The notes beneath the pieces are model-generated. The model did not search any database. It was not told where the DNA came from and worked only from the letters and a program-made list of their open reading frames with translations. A program made the translations under genes and the position numbers. From Propionibacteriaceae bacterium (GTDB lineage Bacteria > Actinomycetota > Actinomycetes > Propionibacteriales > Propionibacteriaceae), in NCBI GenBank assembly GCA_025965155.1, contig JAOPXN010000025.1, positions 1 to 64,000 of the forward strand: DNA of 64,000 nucleotides. Direction: 5' to 3'. Shown here piece by piece: positions 17,362 through 25,603 of the stretch; position 1 is the stretch's first letter, and each line of letters opens with the position of its first letter.

Positions 17362-18783
17362 ATGACCAGCTCCGGTGTCGTGGCTGCGGTTGACCTGGGT
17401 GCCACCAGCGGCCGGGTGATCATCGGTCGGGTGGGTCCGGACACGCTGAGTGTCGAGGCGGTCCACCGGTTCCCCAACCAGCCAGTGCGGACGGCCGACG
17501 GCCTGCACTGGAACATCCTTGAGCTCTATCGCAATGTGCTGGTCGGGTTGGGCAAAGCCGTTGCGGCCGAGCCCGGGTTGGCCAGCATCGGCATCGACGC
17601 GTGGGCGGTCGACTATGCGTTGCTGCGCGGCGACATGATGATCAACAACCCGTTCCACTATCGGGATGAGCGGACCCACCGCGGGGTCGAGCTCGTGCAC
17701 GATGTCGTCGACCTGGCGTCGCTCTACGCCGCGAATGGGCTGCAGTTCCTGCCGTTCAACACTGTGTACCAGCTCGCTGTTGATCGAGCTGCCGGACAGC
17801 TGGACGGAGCCGACACGGTCCTGATGCTGCCAGATCTGCTGAGCTTCTGGCTGACGGGAGAGAAGGTGGCCGAGCGGACCAACGCGTCCACTGGAGGCCT
17901 GCTCGACGTACGCAGCGGCGAGTGGAACGACGAGCTGATGAACCGGCTCGGCCTGCCCTTGGCGCTGTTCCCGCGCCTGGTCGCGGCCGGCTCAAGAATC
18001 GGTCGCCTTCGCCACTCGGTGGCACACGAGATCGGAACCGACCGTGCCATTGATGTCGTTGCGGTCGGGTCACACGACACCGCTTCGGCCGTCGTCGCCG
18101 TGCCGATGCTGACCGACGACGCTGCGTACATCTCCTCGGGAACCTGGTCGCTGGTCGGCGTCGAGCTCGACAAGCCAGTCCTCGACGACTCCAGCCGTGA
18201 CGCGAATTTCACCAATGAAGGTGGCGTGGACGGACGAATTCGCTATCTGCACAACGTGATGGGGCTTTGGCTTCTGAGTGAATGCGTACGGACCTGGGAG
18301 CGCGACGGCGCACACGTTGACCTGCCGACCCTCATCACCCAGGCCGCGCAGGTGAGGAGTCAGGTCGCCATCTTTGACGCCAACGACCCGGGTCTGCTGC
18401 CGCCGGGCGATATGCCGAGCCGGATCGTCCAGCTCTGTGCGGACCAGGGGTTGTCGGCACCGAGGACGCCGGCAGAGCTTGTCCGCAGCATTCTGGAAAG
18501 CTTGGCCGCAGCGTATGCTGAGGCGATCGACCAGGCGCAGCTGCTCAGCGGCAAGACCATCCGGACGGTGCACATTGTCGGTGGCGGGAGCCAGAACACG
18601 TTGCTGTGCCAGCTGACCGCCGACCGAACGGGTCGCACGGTTCTGGCCGGTCCGGTCGAGGCCACGGCGATTGGAAACGTCCTCGTGCAGTCCAGGGCAG
18701 CCGGGCTGATCGTCGGTGAGCTGGAGCAGCTGCGAGCCCGGGTAGCGCGAACCTTCCCGCCAACCTCGTACCGACCGAGATGA
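17362..18783 (+). CDS. rhaB: Rhamnulokinase
   Basis: This encodes 473 residues. The ATG at 17362 follows GGGGGCGGAG, and the protein starts directly with the FGGY-kinase phosphate loop AAVDLGATSGRVIIG. Other family features are DAWAVDYALL, the GSHDTASAVVAVP segment and SSGTWSLVGVE, and a C-terminal lobe with HIVGGGSQNTLLCQLTAD and AxGNVLVQ. It phosphorylates L-rhamnulose at C1 for the aldolase encoded upstream. The frame is open further upstream, but that part overlaps the aldolase gene. It is the last gene of the rhamnose operon; a 364-bp gap with a folded element follows. Confidence 0.94.
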   Translation: MTSSGVVAAVDLGATSGRVIIGRVGPDTLSVEAVHRFPNQPVRTADGLHWNILELYRNVLVGLGKAVAAEPGLASIGIDAWAVDYALLRGDMMINNPFHYRDERTHRGVELVHDVVDLASLYAANGLQFLPFNTVYQLAVDRAAGQLDGADTVLMLPDLLSFWLTGEKVAERTNASTGGLLDVRSGEWNDELMNRLGLPLALFPRLVAAGSRIGRLRHSVAHEIGTDRAIDVVAVGSHDTASAVVAVPMLTDDAAYISSGTWSLVGVELDKPVLDDSSRDANFTNEGGVDGRIRYLHNVMGLWLLSECVRTWERDGAHVDLPTLITQAAQVRSQVAIFDANDPGLLPPGDMPSRIVQLCADQGLSAPRTPAELVRSILESLAAAYAEAIDQAQLLSGKTIRTVHIVGGGSQNTLLCQLTADRTGRTVLAGPVEATAIGNVLVQSRAAGLIVGELEQLRARVARTFPPTSYRPR

Positions 18784-18908
18784 CCAGCGGCACAGTCTGG
18801 TTATCTGTGCGACAGGGATTATAGGAACGGTTGAGTAAGGTCCAACGGTAGTTTTAATAGCCGGGATCCAGGGAACTAATTACCAAAATCTTCAACATAA
18901 GTAAAAGA

Positions 18909-19001
18909 CCGTGGCGCAGGGCCCCGCCGGTAAGCACCGTCGGGGGGCCGGTGCAATACCGACAGGGCCCAACGTTACGTACCTTTAAGGATACGCCACG
19001 G
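18909..19001. ncRNA. Candidate structured RNA / complex terminator in a convergent gap
   Basis: The 364-bp gap 18784-19147 between the convergent rhaB and MEDS genes holds no convincing protein gene and is more AT-rich than its surroundings up to 18908. It contains a compact fold. A perfect 8-bp closing stem pairs CCGTGGCG (18909-18916) with CGCCACGG (18994-19001). Inside are a hairpin CCCCG-C-CGGT (loop AAGC) ACCG-T-CGGGG (18922-18945), a second hairpin CGGT (loop GCAAT) ACCG (18949-18961), and complementary GGGCCC segments (18919-18924, 18965-18970). Read on the minus strand a TCTTTTACTT tract follows, so it could terminate the MEDS transcript. I match it to no known RNA family. Confidence 0.4.
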
Positions 19002-19147
19002 CTGACTTCTATGTTTTACCTGGAGCCCAACAATGTAAAGCCCCTCCGCAAAACTGCTGGACGTTCACCCAAATATGAATTATCGCAATGGTTACCGGCT
19101 CCTGCGATGGCACGGTCGCCACCTCTGGGGCGACGCGTCGCAACAGG

Positions 19148-20122
19148 TCAGATCCAGTGGTAGATCCGCACTGTCGTCCCCGCCGTGGTGGAGCGGAACT
19201 GGACGAGGTCGCAGACCTGGTTGGCCGACCAGAGGCCGTTGCGCTGTTCCCGCGGCACCGCCTTGCGGCCGGCAAGCGGGTCGTCCACCCTGATCTCGTC
19301 CTGGACTTCACAGATGACTGCGTGTTCTTCGTTCCGCACCCGGATGGTGCCTTGGGTGGCGCCGCGCTGGAGACTGCTCATGGCCAGGTTCTGGACGGCG
19401 ACGGCAAGGGCCGCGGCCTCGTCCGCTGGCACCCCTGAGGCGTGGGCCCTGACCGCGACGAATAGTGGCACGCCCCGAAGTCCCTCGGAGAACGTCATCT
19501 CGTCGGCCGTCCCACTCAGCTCGGGCAGGTCCGATGTGAAGATCGTGTCGATATGCGTGCGTCCGGCGTAGGTGATGCTGCCTCGATAGCCGTCAGCGTC
19601 CCTGATCGCAGGGTGGCTGCGGTGTGCCTCTTCGATCACCGACGGCGGGAGCCGTTCGGCGTCGTAGGGGCACAGCAACCAGAACGGAGTATCGGGCTCG
19701 ACCGCAATGTTCAGCAGCGCCTCATGGAACTGGCTCTCAAGGATCTCCTCCGGGCGACGCCCTGGCCAGATGGGTTCGCCGATGCCCCGTACTGGTCGAC
19801 CAACCGACGACTCGGCGTCCAGGAACTCCCGCCACGCGGGGATGATCTTGGCCGGGTTCCGGCCGAGCTCCGCCATGTCCACGAAGTGCACCCGGTCGGC
19901 GTCAGGGCCGAGGGCCTCGCGGATGAGCTGCGTCTGTGAGTCGACCACTGCCACCATCACCGGTTCGTCGGCGGCCAGTCCCTCCACGATGAAGGGCACG
20001 GTACCGGCCAGGAACTGCGCAGAGTTCCGCCAGAAGAAAGCCTCGTGCCGATAGGTGGTGTGTGGTCGAACCTGCTGCGCTGCGACGATGACGGGACTCC
20101 TTGAAGGGACGTGGGTGAGCAA
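19148..20122 (-). CDS. MEDS-domain protein with degenerate RsbW-like ATPase domain
   Basis: This encodes 324 residues. The N-terminal half (HEAFFWRNSAQFLAGTVPFIVEGLAADEPVMVAVV.., in pieces around residues 25-190; GEPIWPGRRPEEILESQFHEALLN; LLCPYDAERL) is the MEDS sensory domain. The C-terminal 120 residues resemble the anti-sigma HATPase domain (DDPLAGR, GLWSANQVCDLVQFRST..GTTVRIY). The N-box, normally NELATNS, reads QNLAMSS here, so the Glu and Asn expected for Mg-ATP binding are absent. In actinomycetes such proteins act on SigB-like stress sigma factors. It stands alone, divergent from lacI (3). Confidence 0.82.
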   Translation of the reverse strand: MLTHVPSRSPVIVAAQQVRPHTTYRHEAFFWRNSAQFLAGTVPFIVEGLAADEPVMVAVVDSQTQLIREALGPDADRVHFVDMAELGRNPAKIIPAWREFLDAESSVGRPVRGIGEPIWPGRRPEEILESQFHEALLNIAVEPDTPFWLLCPYDAERLPPSVIEEAHRSHPAIRDADGYRGSITYAGRTHIDTIFTSDLPELSGTADEMTFSEGLRGVPLFVAVRAHASGVPADEAAALAVAVQNLAMSSLQRGATQGTIRVRNEEHAVICEVQDEIRVDDPLAGRKAVPREQRNGLWSANQVCDLVQFRSTTAGTTVRIYHWI

Positions 20123-20267
20123 GTCGCTGGCTGCGGCCAGCGGGGCCTCGCTATGAGGTCATAAGTCAGTTCGCGCGGTACTACCTTCGACTAAGAAATA
20201 TAGTCCTCGGCTCGCATGATCTAAACGTTTTCGCGGCAACAATTAGGGGTCGAAGACCTGAGCGTCA

Positions 20268-20281
20268 TTACAACGGTTACC
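20268..20281. promoter_or_regulatory. LacI-type operator upstream of lacI (3)
   Basis: TTACAACGGTTACC has a perfect left half of the local consensus TTACAACG(A/T)TGTAA and a degenerate right half. It lies 31 bp before the ATG at 20313, overlapping where the lacI (3) promoter must be, which suggests autoregulation. A second AT-rich CG-centred element, TAAACGTTTT, is at 20222-20231 between the two divergent genes. Confidence 0.5.
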
Positions 20282-20312
20282 TAAGCGCCCCCGTCCGTGT
20301 AGGTTGACCGCC

Positions 20313-21335
20313 ATGCGCGCAACAGTGAGGGATGTGGCTCACCGTGCGAACGTGTCTCCCAAGACTGTGTCCAACGTGGTGAACGGCACCTTCCCCGTCT
20401 CCGCAACGACACGGCGGCGGGTTGAGCACGCGATGGCCGAGCTCGACTACGTCCCCAACCTGGCCGCGCGCGGGCTTCGCAACGGCCACAGCGGGCTGAT
20501 CGCACTGGCGCTTCCGAACCTAGGTACCGCCTACTCCGCCGAGATGGCGCACCACCTGGTCGCTGCCGCGACGCGGCGAGGACTCAGCGTGCAGATCGAG
20601 GAGACAGCCGGGGGAGCGGAGCGAGAGCGACAGCTGCTGTCCCGGGCCCGGGCGCAGTTGATCGACGGGATGGTGCTCAACCCGGTGCTGCTCGAGACCA
20701 CCGCTGTGCAGCGGGGCGTGTCGCTACCGCCGGTGGTGCTGATCGGGGAGGTCGATCAGCCGGTCGCCGACCACGTCTGGATCGACAACCCGGCCGCGGC
20801 GCAGGAGATGACCGCCTTGCTGGTCGCACAAGGGCACCGACGCATCGCCGTGGTGGGAAAGATGGAGTCGGAGACGTCCAGGTTGCGGCTACAGGGTTAT
20901 CTCGCTGCCCTGGCCGAGGCTGGGCTGGAGCGAGATGTCGGTTTGGAGATCGAGACGAACGACTACACCTCAGCTGGGGGCGCTGCCGCCCTCCGGTCGT
21001 TCCTGGCGCACAGCGATCCGCCGGAGGCGATCTTCTGTTTCACCGATTCTCTCGCCCTGGGTGTGCTGAACGCCCTGTGGTCGGCAGGGCTCCGGGTGCC
21101 GGACGATGTCAGCGTGGTCGGCTATGACAACGTGGCCGAAGTGCAGTACTCCGTGCCGCCGCTGACCACGTTGCACTTCGACAGAGGTGAGCTCGCTGAA
21201 GCGGCGCTCACCTTGTTGATGGCGCGCATCGCGGACCCCGACCGACCCATCCAGAACCTCACGGTGCCCCACTCGGTCGCTCACCGGGCCAGCACCCGGC
21301 GGCGGCCGGTCGAACGAGCAGCGTCCAGAATATGA
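20313..21335 (+). CDS. LacI-family transcriptional regulator (3), probable arabinoside regulon repressor
   Basis: This encodes 340 residues from the ATG at 20313; an in-frame TTG nine bases earlier is less likely. The helix-turn-helix is VRDVAHRANVSPKTVSNVVNG and the hinge is NLAARGLRNGHSG. The sensor domain includes IALALPNLGTAYSAEMAHH and EAIFCFTDSLALGVLNAL with VVGYDNVAEVQYSVPPLTT. It precedes the arabinofuranosidase gene by 185 bp. Four similar operators (20268, 21357, 21416, 23051) surround it and the genes downstream, so it likely represses the whole arabinose module and itself. The inducer, probably arabinose or an arabino-oligosaccharide, is inferred from the targets. Confidence 0.93.
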   Translation: MRATVRDVAHRANVSPKTVSNVVNGTFPVSATTRRRVEHAMAELDYVPNLAARGLRNGHSGLIALALPNLGTAYSAEMAHHLVAAATRRGLSVQIEETAGGAERERQLLSRARAQLIDGMVLNPVLLETTAVQRGVSLPPVVLIGEVDQPVADHVWIDNPAAAQEMTALLVAQGHRRIAVVGKMESETSRLRLQGYLAALAEAGLERDVGLEIETNDYTSAGGAAALRSFLAHSDPPEAIFCFTDSLALGVLNALWSAGLRVPDDVSVVGYDNVAEVQYSVPPLTTLHFDRGELAEAALTLLMARIADPDRPIQNLTVPHSVAHRASTRRRPVERAASRI

Positions 21336-21356
21336 GATCCGCCATTGTTGCGCCCA

Positions 21357-21372
21357 ACTACAACGATGTAGT
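21357..21372. promoter_or_regulatory. LacI-type operator O2 before abfA (1)
   Basis: ACTACAACGATGTAGT is a 16-bp near-perfect palindrome with a central CG (only the bases flanking CG break symmetry). It lies 21 bp after the lacI (3) stop and 58 bp, centre to centre, before the next copy. Confidence 0.75.
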
Positions 21373-21415
21373 GTCCCGCACAAGACAGGTCGGGCTACGT
21401 CAGGTGCTCGGCCTG

Positions 21416-21429
21416 TTACAACGATGTAG
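21416..21429. promoter_or_regulatory. LacI-type operator O3 before abfA (1)
   Basis: TTACAACGATGTAG shares TACAACGATGTAG with O2 and lies 91 bp before the abfA start. The paired sites would suit cooperative or looping repression by a tetrameric or paired dimeric LacI protein; that mechanism is inference. Confidence 0.75.
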
Positions 21430-21520
21430 CCCCTAACGGGCGCACGCTTCCGGCCGCGCCACACCGCGCCGTACCTGACGGCCGTCGCCCCATCAAACCT
21501 CGATCAAGGGAGATCCCTTA

Positions 21521-23050
21521 ATGCCCTCAGCGAAACTCGTCCTCGACGCGGCCTTCACGATTGCCCCGGTTCCGCGGCGATTGTTCGGCTCCTTCGTGGA
21601 GCACATGGGTCGATGTGTCTATACCGGTATCTACGAGCCGGGGCACCCGACAGCGGATGATCAGGGCCTTCGCCGCGACGTGATGGAACTGACCAAGGAG
21701 ATCGGCCCGACCGTGGTCCGGTACCCCGGTGGCAACTTCGTCTCGAACTACCGCTGGGAAGACGGCACTGGACCGAAGAACCAGCGCCCCACCCGGCTGG
21801 ACCTCGCGTGGCACTCCATCGAAACCAACCAGTTCGGCCTGCACGAGTTCGACGACTGGGCCAAGAAGGTCGACACCGAGGTCATGATGGCGGTCAACCT
21901 GGGTACCCGGGGTCTGCAGGAGGCCTGCGACCTGCTCGAGTACACCAACCACGAGGGTGGCACCTACTGGTCCGACCGGCGCATCGCGAACGGCGCCAAG
22001 GACCCGTTCAACTACAAGCTGTGGTGCCTCGGCAACGAGATGGACGGACCGTGGCAGGTTGGCCACAAGACGCCCGAGGAGTACGGTCGCCTCGCCGCCG
22101 AGACCGGCAAGGCGATGCGGTTGATCGACTCCGAGATCGAGCTGGTCGCCTGCGGCTCGTCGAACTCCAGGATGCCCACCTTCGGGCAGTGGGAGTCGAC
22201 AGTGCTCGAGCTCACCTACGACACCGTCGACTACATCTCGTTGCACGCCTACTACGAGGAGACCGACAACGACCCGCTGACGTTCCTGGCCTCGGCGGTG
22301 AACATGGACAACTTCATCGAGGACGTGATCTCCACCGCTGACGCCGTCCGGGCGCGCGGCCGCCACAAGAAGCGGATCAACTTGTCGTTCGACGAGTGGA
22401 ACGTCTGGTACATCAACCAGTTCAGCGGCGACGGCCCCAAGCCCAACACCGTTGAGTGGAAGCCGCAGCCGCGACTGATCGAGGACGAGTACTCGGTGAC
22501 CGATGCCGTCGTGGTCGGCACGTTCATGAACTCGCTGCTCCGCCACGGAGACCGGGTGACGGTCGCCTGCCAGGCCCAGCTCGTCAACGTGATCGGCCTG
22601 CTCCGCTCGGAGGAGGGTGGCGCTGCCTGGAAGCAGACCATCGCCTACCCGTTCGAGCAGATGCGGCGACTCGCCACCGGGCAGATCGTGCAGGTGGTAG
22701 CCAGCGGTGACAAGTTCGACTCTCCCACCTACACTGACGTCCCGGTCGTGGACGCCACTGCGACCTACGACGAAGAGACCGGCCGGGCCGCCCTGTTCGT
22801 CGCCAACCGCAGCCTTGAGGAGTCATCGGTGCTGGAGGTCGACCTCCGGGGGCTGGGAGCCACCGCCGTACGGGAAGCCAGCACGCTGCACGCCGGGTCG
22901 AACCAGGACCGCCACACGACGAACCTGGAGGACCACAGCGCGGTAGCTCCGCGGCCGTTCACCGACCACGTGCTGGACTCCGGCCGGCTCAAGGCCAGCC
23001 TGCCTCCACTGTCCTGGACGGTGTTCGAGTTCGACTGCCTGCGCGGTTGA
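21521..23050 (+). CDS. abfA: GH51 alpha-L-arabinofuranosidase (1), cytoplasmic
   Basis: This encodes 509 residues, standard for intracellular GH51 enzymes. The barrel domain holds the acid/base Glu173 (WCLGNEMDGPWQ) and the nucleophile Glu292 (LSFDEWNVWY); the N-terminal FGSFVEHMGRCVYTGIYEPGH segment is also typical. The last 120 residues form the C-terminal beta-sandwich. No signal peptide is seen. It removes terminal L-arabinofuranose from imported arabinan or arabinoxylan oligosaccharides. GGGAG lies before the ATG. Its promoter region carries two LacI-type operators, and the importer genes follow after a 208-bp gap. It is clearly paralogous to the gene at 26577. Confidence 0.95.
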   Translation: MPSAKLVLDAAFTIAPVPRRLFGSFVEHMGRCVYTGIYEPGHPTADDQGLRRDVMELTKEIGPTVVRYPGGNFVSNYRWEDGTGPKNQRPTRLDLAWHSIETNQFGLHEFDDWAKKVDTEVMMAVNLGTRGLQEACDLLEYTNHEGGTYWSDRRIANGAKDPFNYKLWCLGNEMDGPWQVGHKTPEEYGRLAAETGKAMRLIDSEIELVACGSSNSRMPTFGQWESTVLELTYDTVDYISLHAYYEETDNDPLTFLASAVNMDNFIEDVISTADAVRARGRHKKRINLSFDEWNVWYINQFSGDGPKPNTVEWKPQPRLIEDEYSVTDAVVVGTFMNSLLRHGDRVTVACQAQLVNVIGLLRSEEGGAAWKQTIAYPFEQMRRLATGQIVQVVASGDKFDSPTYTDVPVVDATATYDEETGRAALFVANRSLEESSVLEVDLRGLGATAVREASTLHAGSNQDRHTTNLEDHSAVAPRPFTDHVLDSGRLKASLPPLSWTVFEFDCLRG

Positions 23051-23064
23051 GAGCAACGTTGTAA
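23051..23064. promoter_or_regulatory. LacI-type operator O4 before the arabinoside importer
   Basis: GAGCAACGTTGTAA has a perfect right half of the consensus TTACAACGTTGTAA and the central AACGTT. It begins directly after the abfA stop and lies about 16 bp before a possible -35 (TTGACC, 23080-23085). The message would have a leader of roughly 150 bases up to the start at 23259, in which I see no recognised riboswitch. Confidence 0.6.
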
Positions 23065-23258
23065 AAGCGTCACCTAGCATTGACCCACTTTGCTGGATTT
23101 AAACTACTGATCATGTGACTATCGTCACGGGGCCAGTACGAACGATTCAAGTGAGCCGGCTAGCCCGCAAGACACCAGAGAGTCACGGCAGTCTCCGCCT
23201 CCATAGGCGGGTGCCAACCCCTCTGGCGAAGGATCAAACCACCATGAAAGGAAGCACG

Positions 23259-24653
23259 ATGACAAAGACGTTCAGCGCATCCAGTACCGGAGTTCCGTTC
23301 ATTCGGGACAGGAACATCAGCCGGCGAGGGCTCCTCGGTGGCGCGGTTGGGGCAGCAGCAGCAGTGGGCCTTGCCGCTTGCGGCGCCGGTTCTGCCGGTG
23401 CCCCCGGACAGGCCGCATCGGTTCCAGGCAGCGGCGGCGCCGAGGAGTACACCGGGCCCAACGTCTCGCTCGCCTACTGGAACGGCCTCACCGGTGGTGA
23501 CGGTCCGATCATGAAAAAGATGATGGAGAAGTTCAACTCCGAGCACCCGAACATCAAGGTCAGCATGACCGCGATTGCCTGGGCGGACTACTACCAGAAG
23601 CTGCCGGCCGCCGTGAGCAACGGCAAGGGCCCCGACATCGGCATCATGCACGAGTACTCGCTGGCGACGAACGCGGCCCGGCAGGTGCTGCAGCCGCTCG
23701 ACGACGTCGCCACCGCCTTGAAGATGACAGCGGAGGACTTCCACCCGCTCGTCTGGGCAGCTGGGATCTATAAGGGTCCAAAGGACGACGCCCCGGTGCG
23801 CTACGGCATCCCCCTGGACGTGCACCCGGCTGGCCTGTACTACAACAAGACAGTGCTCGAGAAGCTCGGTGAGGACCCGGAGAAGGCTCCCACCACTGGC
23901 GACGAGCTGATGGCCATCCTGGATAAGGCCAAGTCGAAGGGCATGCAGGGCATGTGGACCTCGGCGTTGAGCGTCAACGGTCTGGAATGGCAGACCCTCG
24001 TCTACCAGTTCGGCGGCAAGATGGTCAACGACGACGGCCTCACCGTTGGCTGGGGTGGCGAGGAGGGTGTCAAGGCACTCACCTGGTGGAAGAACCTGAT
24101 CGACAACGGCCACAGCCCCAAGAACGCTGCGGCTGACGGCAACTACGTGTCGTTCAACAACGACAAGGCCGCCTTCATGATCAACGGCCCCTGGATGACC
24201 ACGCCGTTGAGCGACAACAAGAAGCTGAAGTGGGGCGCCGCACCGGTACCGCAGATCGGCGACTCGCTCCAGACCTGGTCGGGCGCGCACCACTTCGTGC
24301 TGCCGCGTCAGGTCCAGCCTGACCAGAACAAGGCAACTGCCAGCCGGGTCTTCGTCAACTGGATGTCGCAGCAGTCGCTCACCTGGGCGACGGCAGGCAT
24401 GGTTCCGGCCCGTAAGAGCGTCCGCGAGGATCCCGAGTTCGCCAAGCAGGGCGCCGTCACCCAGTTCGCCAAGGAGCTTGACTTCGTCAACTTCGTGCCT
24501 GCGGTTCCGGGTATCCAGGACATCGACCAGGTCCGCAACGCCGCAGTCCAAGAGGCCATGCTGGGCAAGAAGGACATTGCTACTGCTCTTGGAGAGGGTG
24601 CAGAGAAGGCCAACCAGATCCTGGCCGCCAACGCGAAGAAGTATGGGGGATGA
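23259..24653 (+). CDS. Sugar ABC transporter substrate-binding lipoprotein (CUT1, Tat-type signal), arabinoside cluster
   Basis: This encodes 464 residues from the ATG at 23259, chosen because AAAGGA stands 6 bases upstream; ATG 23244 is an alternative and the frame is open back to 23115. The N-terminus has a twin-arginine motif (SRRGLL, residues 21-26), a hydrophobic stretch and a lipobox (GLAAC, Cys41), so a folded, Tat-exported lipoprotein is predicted. The mature part is a family 1 solute-binding fold (LAYWNGLTGGDGPIMKKMMEKF; AAFMINGPWMTTPL). It probably binds arabino-oligosaccharides. The stop overlaps the permease start by 4 bp. Confidence 0.92.
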   Translation: MTKTFSASSTGVPFIRDRNISRRGLLGGAVGAAAAVGLAACGAGSAGAPGQAASVPGSGGAEEYTGPNVSLAYWNGLTGGDGPIMKKMMEKFNSEHPNIKVSMTAIAWADYYQKLPAAVSNGKGPDIGIMHEYSLATNAARQVLQPLDDVATALKMTAEDFHPLVWAAGIYKGPKDDAPVRYGIPLDVHPAGLYYNKTVLEKLGEDPEKAPTTGDELMAILDKAKSKGMQGMWTSALSVNGLEWQTLVYQFGGKMVNDDGLTVGWGGEEGVKALTWWKNLIDNGHSPKNAAADGNYVSFNNDKAAFMINGPWMTTPLSDNKKLKWGAAPVPQIGDSLQTWSGAHHFVLPRQVQPDQNKATASRVFVNWMSQQSLTWATAGMVPARKSVREDPEFAKQGAVTQFAKELDFVNFVPAVPGIQDIDQVRNAAVQEAMLGKKDIATALGEGAEKANQILAANAKKYGG

Positions 24654-25603
24654 GCACCACCACGGCGCCGGCGAAGACCTCGCCGGCGGTCCGGGGGGCC
24701 ACCTCGGGTAGGCACGGCAAGCTACGACTGCATCATACGGCGACGCCGTACCTGCTGTGTGCGCCGTACCTGCTGCTGCTGGCCACCTTCGTGCTGGGTC
24801 CGGCCCTGTTCGGAGTGTGGGTCAGCCTGCACGACTGGGACTTCATGCTGCCGCAGAAGCCGTTCATCGGGTTGGACAACTACAAGAACCTCCTCGACTC
24901 CAGCTCGGTGATCTACGAACCGTTCTGGAAGGGCATGCGAGCCACGGCCATCTTCGTGGTGGCCAGCGTTCCGTTCCTGATCTCGATCCCGTTGCTCATC
25001 GCGATCCTGCTCAACCGGCACTTCCCGGGTCGGACGTTCTTCCGGGCGATGATCTTCGCCCCGTTCGTGCTGGGCATCGCAGTGATCGGCGTGCTGTTCA
25101 ACTACCTGCTGGACGCACAGTTCGGTCTGATCAACTGGCTGCTCGGCTTCGTCGGCGTCGGCCCGATCGGATGGGCGCAGACCCAGCCCTGGGCGTGGAT
25201 CGCGCTGGTGGGCATGACGGTCTGGTGGACCCTCGGGTTCAACACCGTGATCTACCTGGCCGGTCTCGGAAACATCCCTGCCGAGCAGTACGAGGCGGCC
25301 GAGCTCGACGGTGCGGGCGCCTGGGGCAAGTTCCGGTTCATCACCATCCCAGGTCTGCGGACCGTGCTGGTGTTCGTGATCACGACCACCATCCTGGCGA
25401 GCGCGAACATGTTCGGACAGTCGTACCTGGTGACCAAGGGTGGACCTGGTGACAGCACCCGGACAGCGATCATGGTGATGACGGAGGAAGGTCTGAGACA
25501 GTTCAAGATGGGCACCGCATCGGCCATGAGCTACGTGTTGGCCCTGTTCCTGGCGGTCATCTCCATCATCAACTTCATCGTGATGCGGGAGAGGAAGTCA
25601 TGA
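24650..25603 (+). CDS. Sugar ABC transporter permease, MalF type (arabinoside importer)
   Basis: This encodes 317 residues and overlaps both neighbours by 4 bp (ATGA), indicating coupled translation. Six predicted helices start with YLLCAPYLLLLATFVLGPALFG and end with SYVLALFLAVISIINFIVM. The ATPase-contact EAA loop is present (QYEAAELDGAGAWGKFRFITIPGL, near residues 210-235). It pairs with the MalG-type protein encoded next. Confidence 0.93.
   Translation: MSTTTAPAKTSPAVRGATSGRHGKLRLHHTATPYLLCAPYLLLLATFVLGPALFGVWVSLHDWDFMLPQKPFIGLDNYKNLLDSSSVIYEPFWKGMRATAIFVVASVPFLISIPLLIAILLNRHFPGRTFFRAMIFAPFVLGIAVIGVLFNYLLDAQFGLINWLLGFVGVGPIGWAQTQPWAWIALVGMTVWWTLGFNTVIYLAGLGNIPAEQYEAAELDGAGAWGKFRFITIPGLRTVLVFVITTTILASANMFGQSYLVTKGGPGDSTRTAIMVMTEEGLRQFKMGTASAMSYVLALFLAVISIINFIVMRERKS

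Noticed and set aside
18909-19001. Identification of the folded element as a c-di-GMP, cobalamin or SAM riboswitch
   Set aside because: None of the conserved core sequences of those classes is present, and there is no gene downstream on the plus strand for a cis-acting switch.
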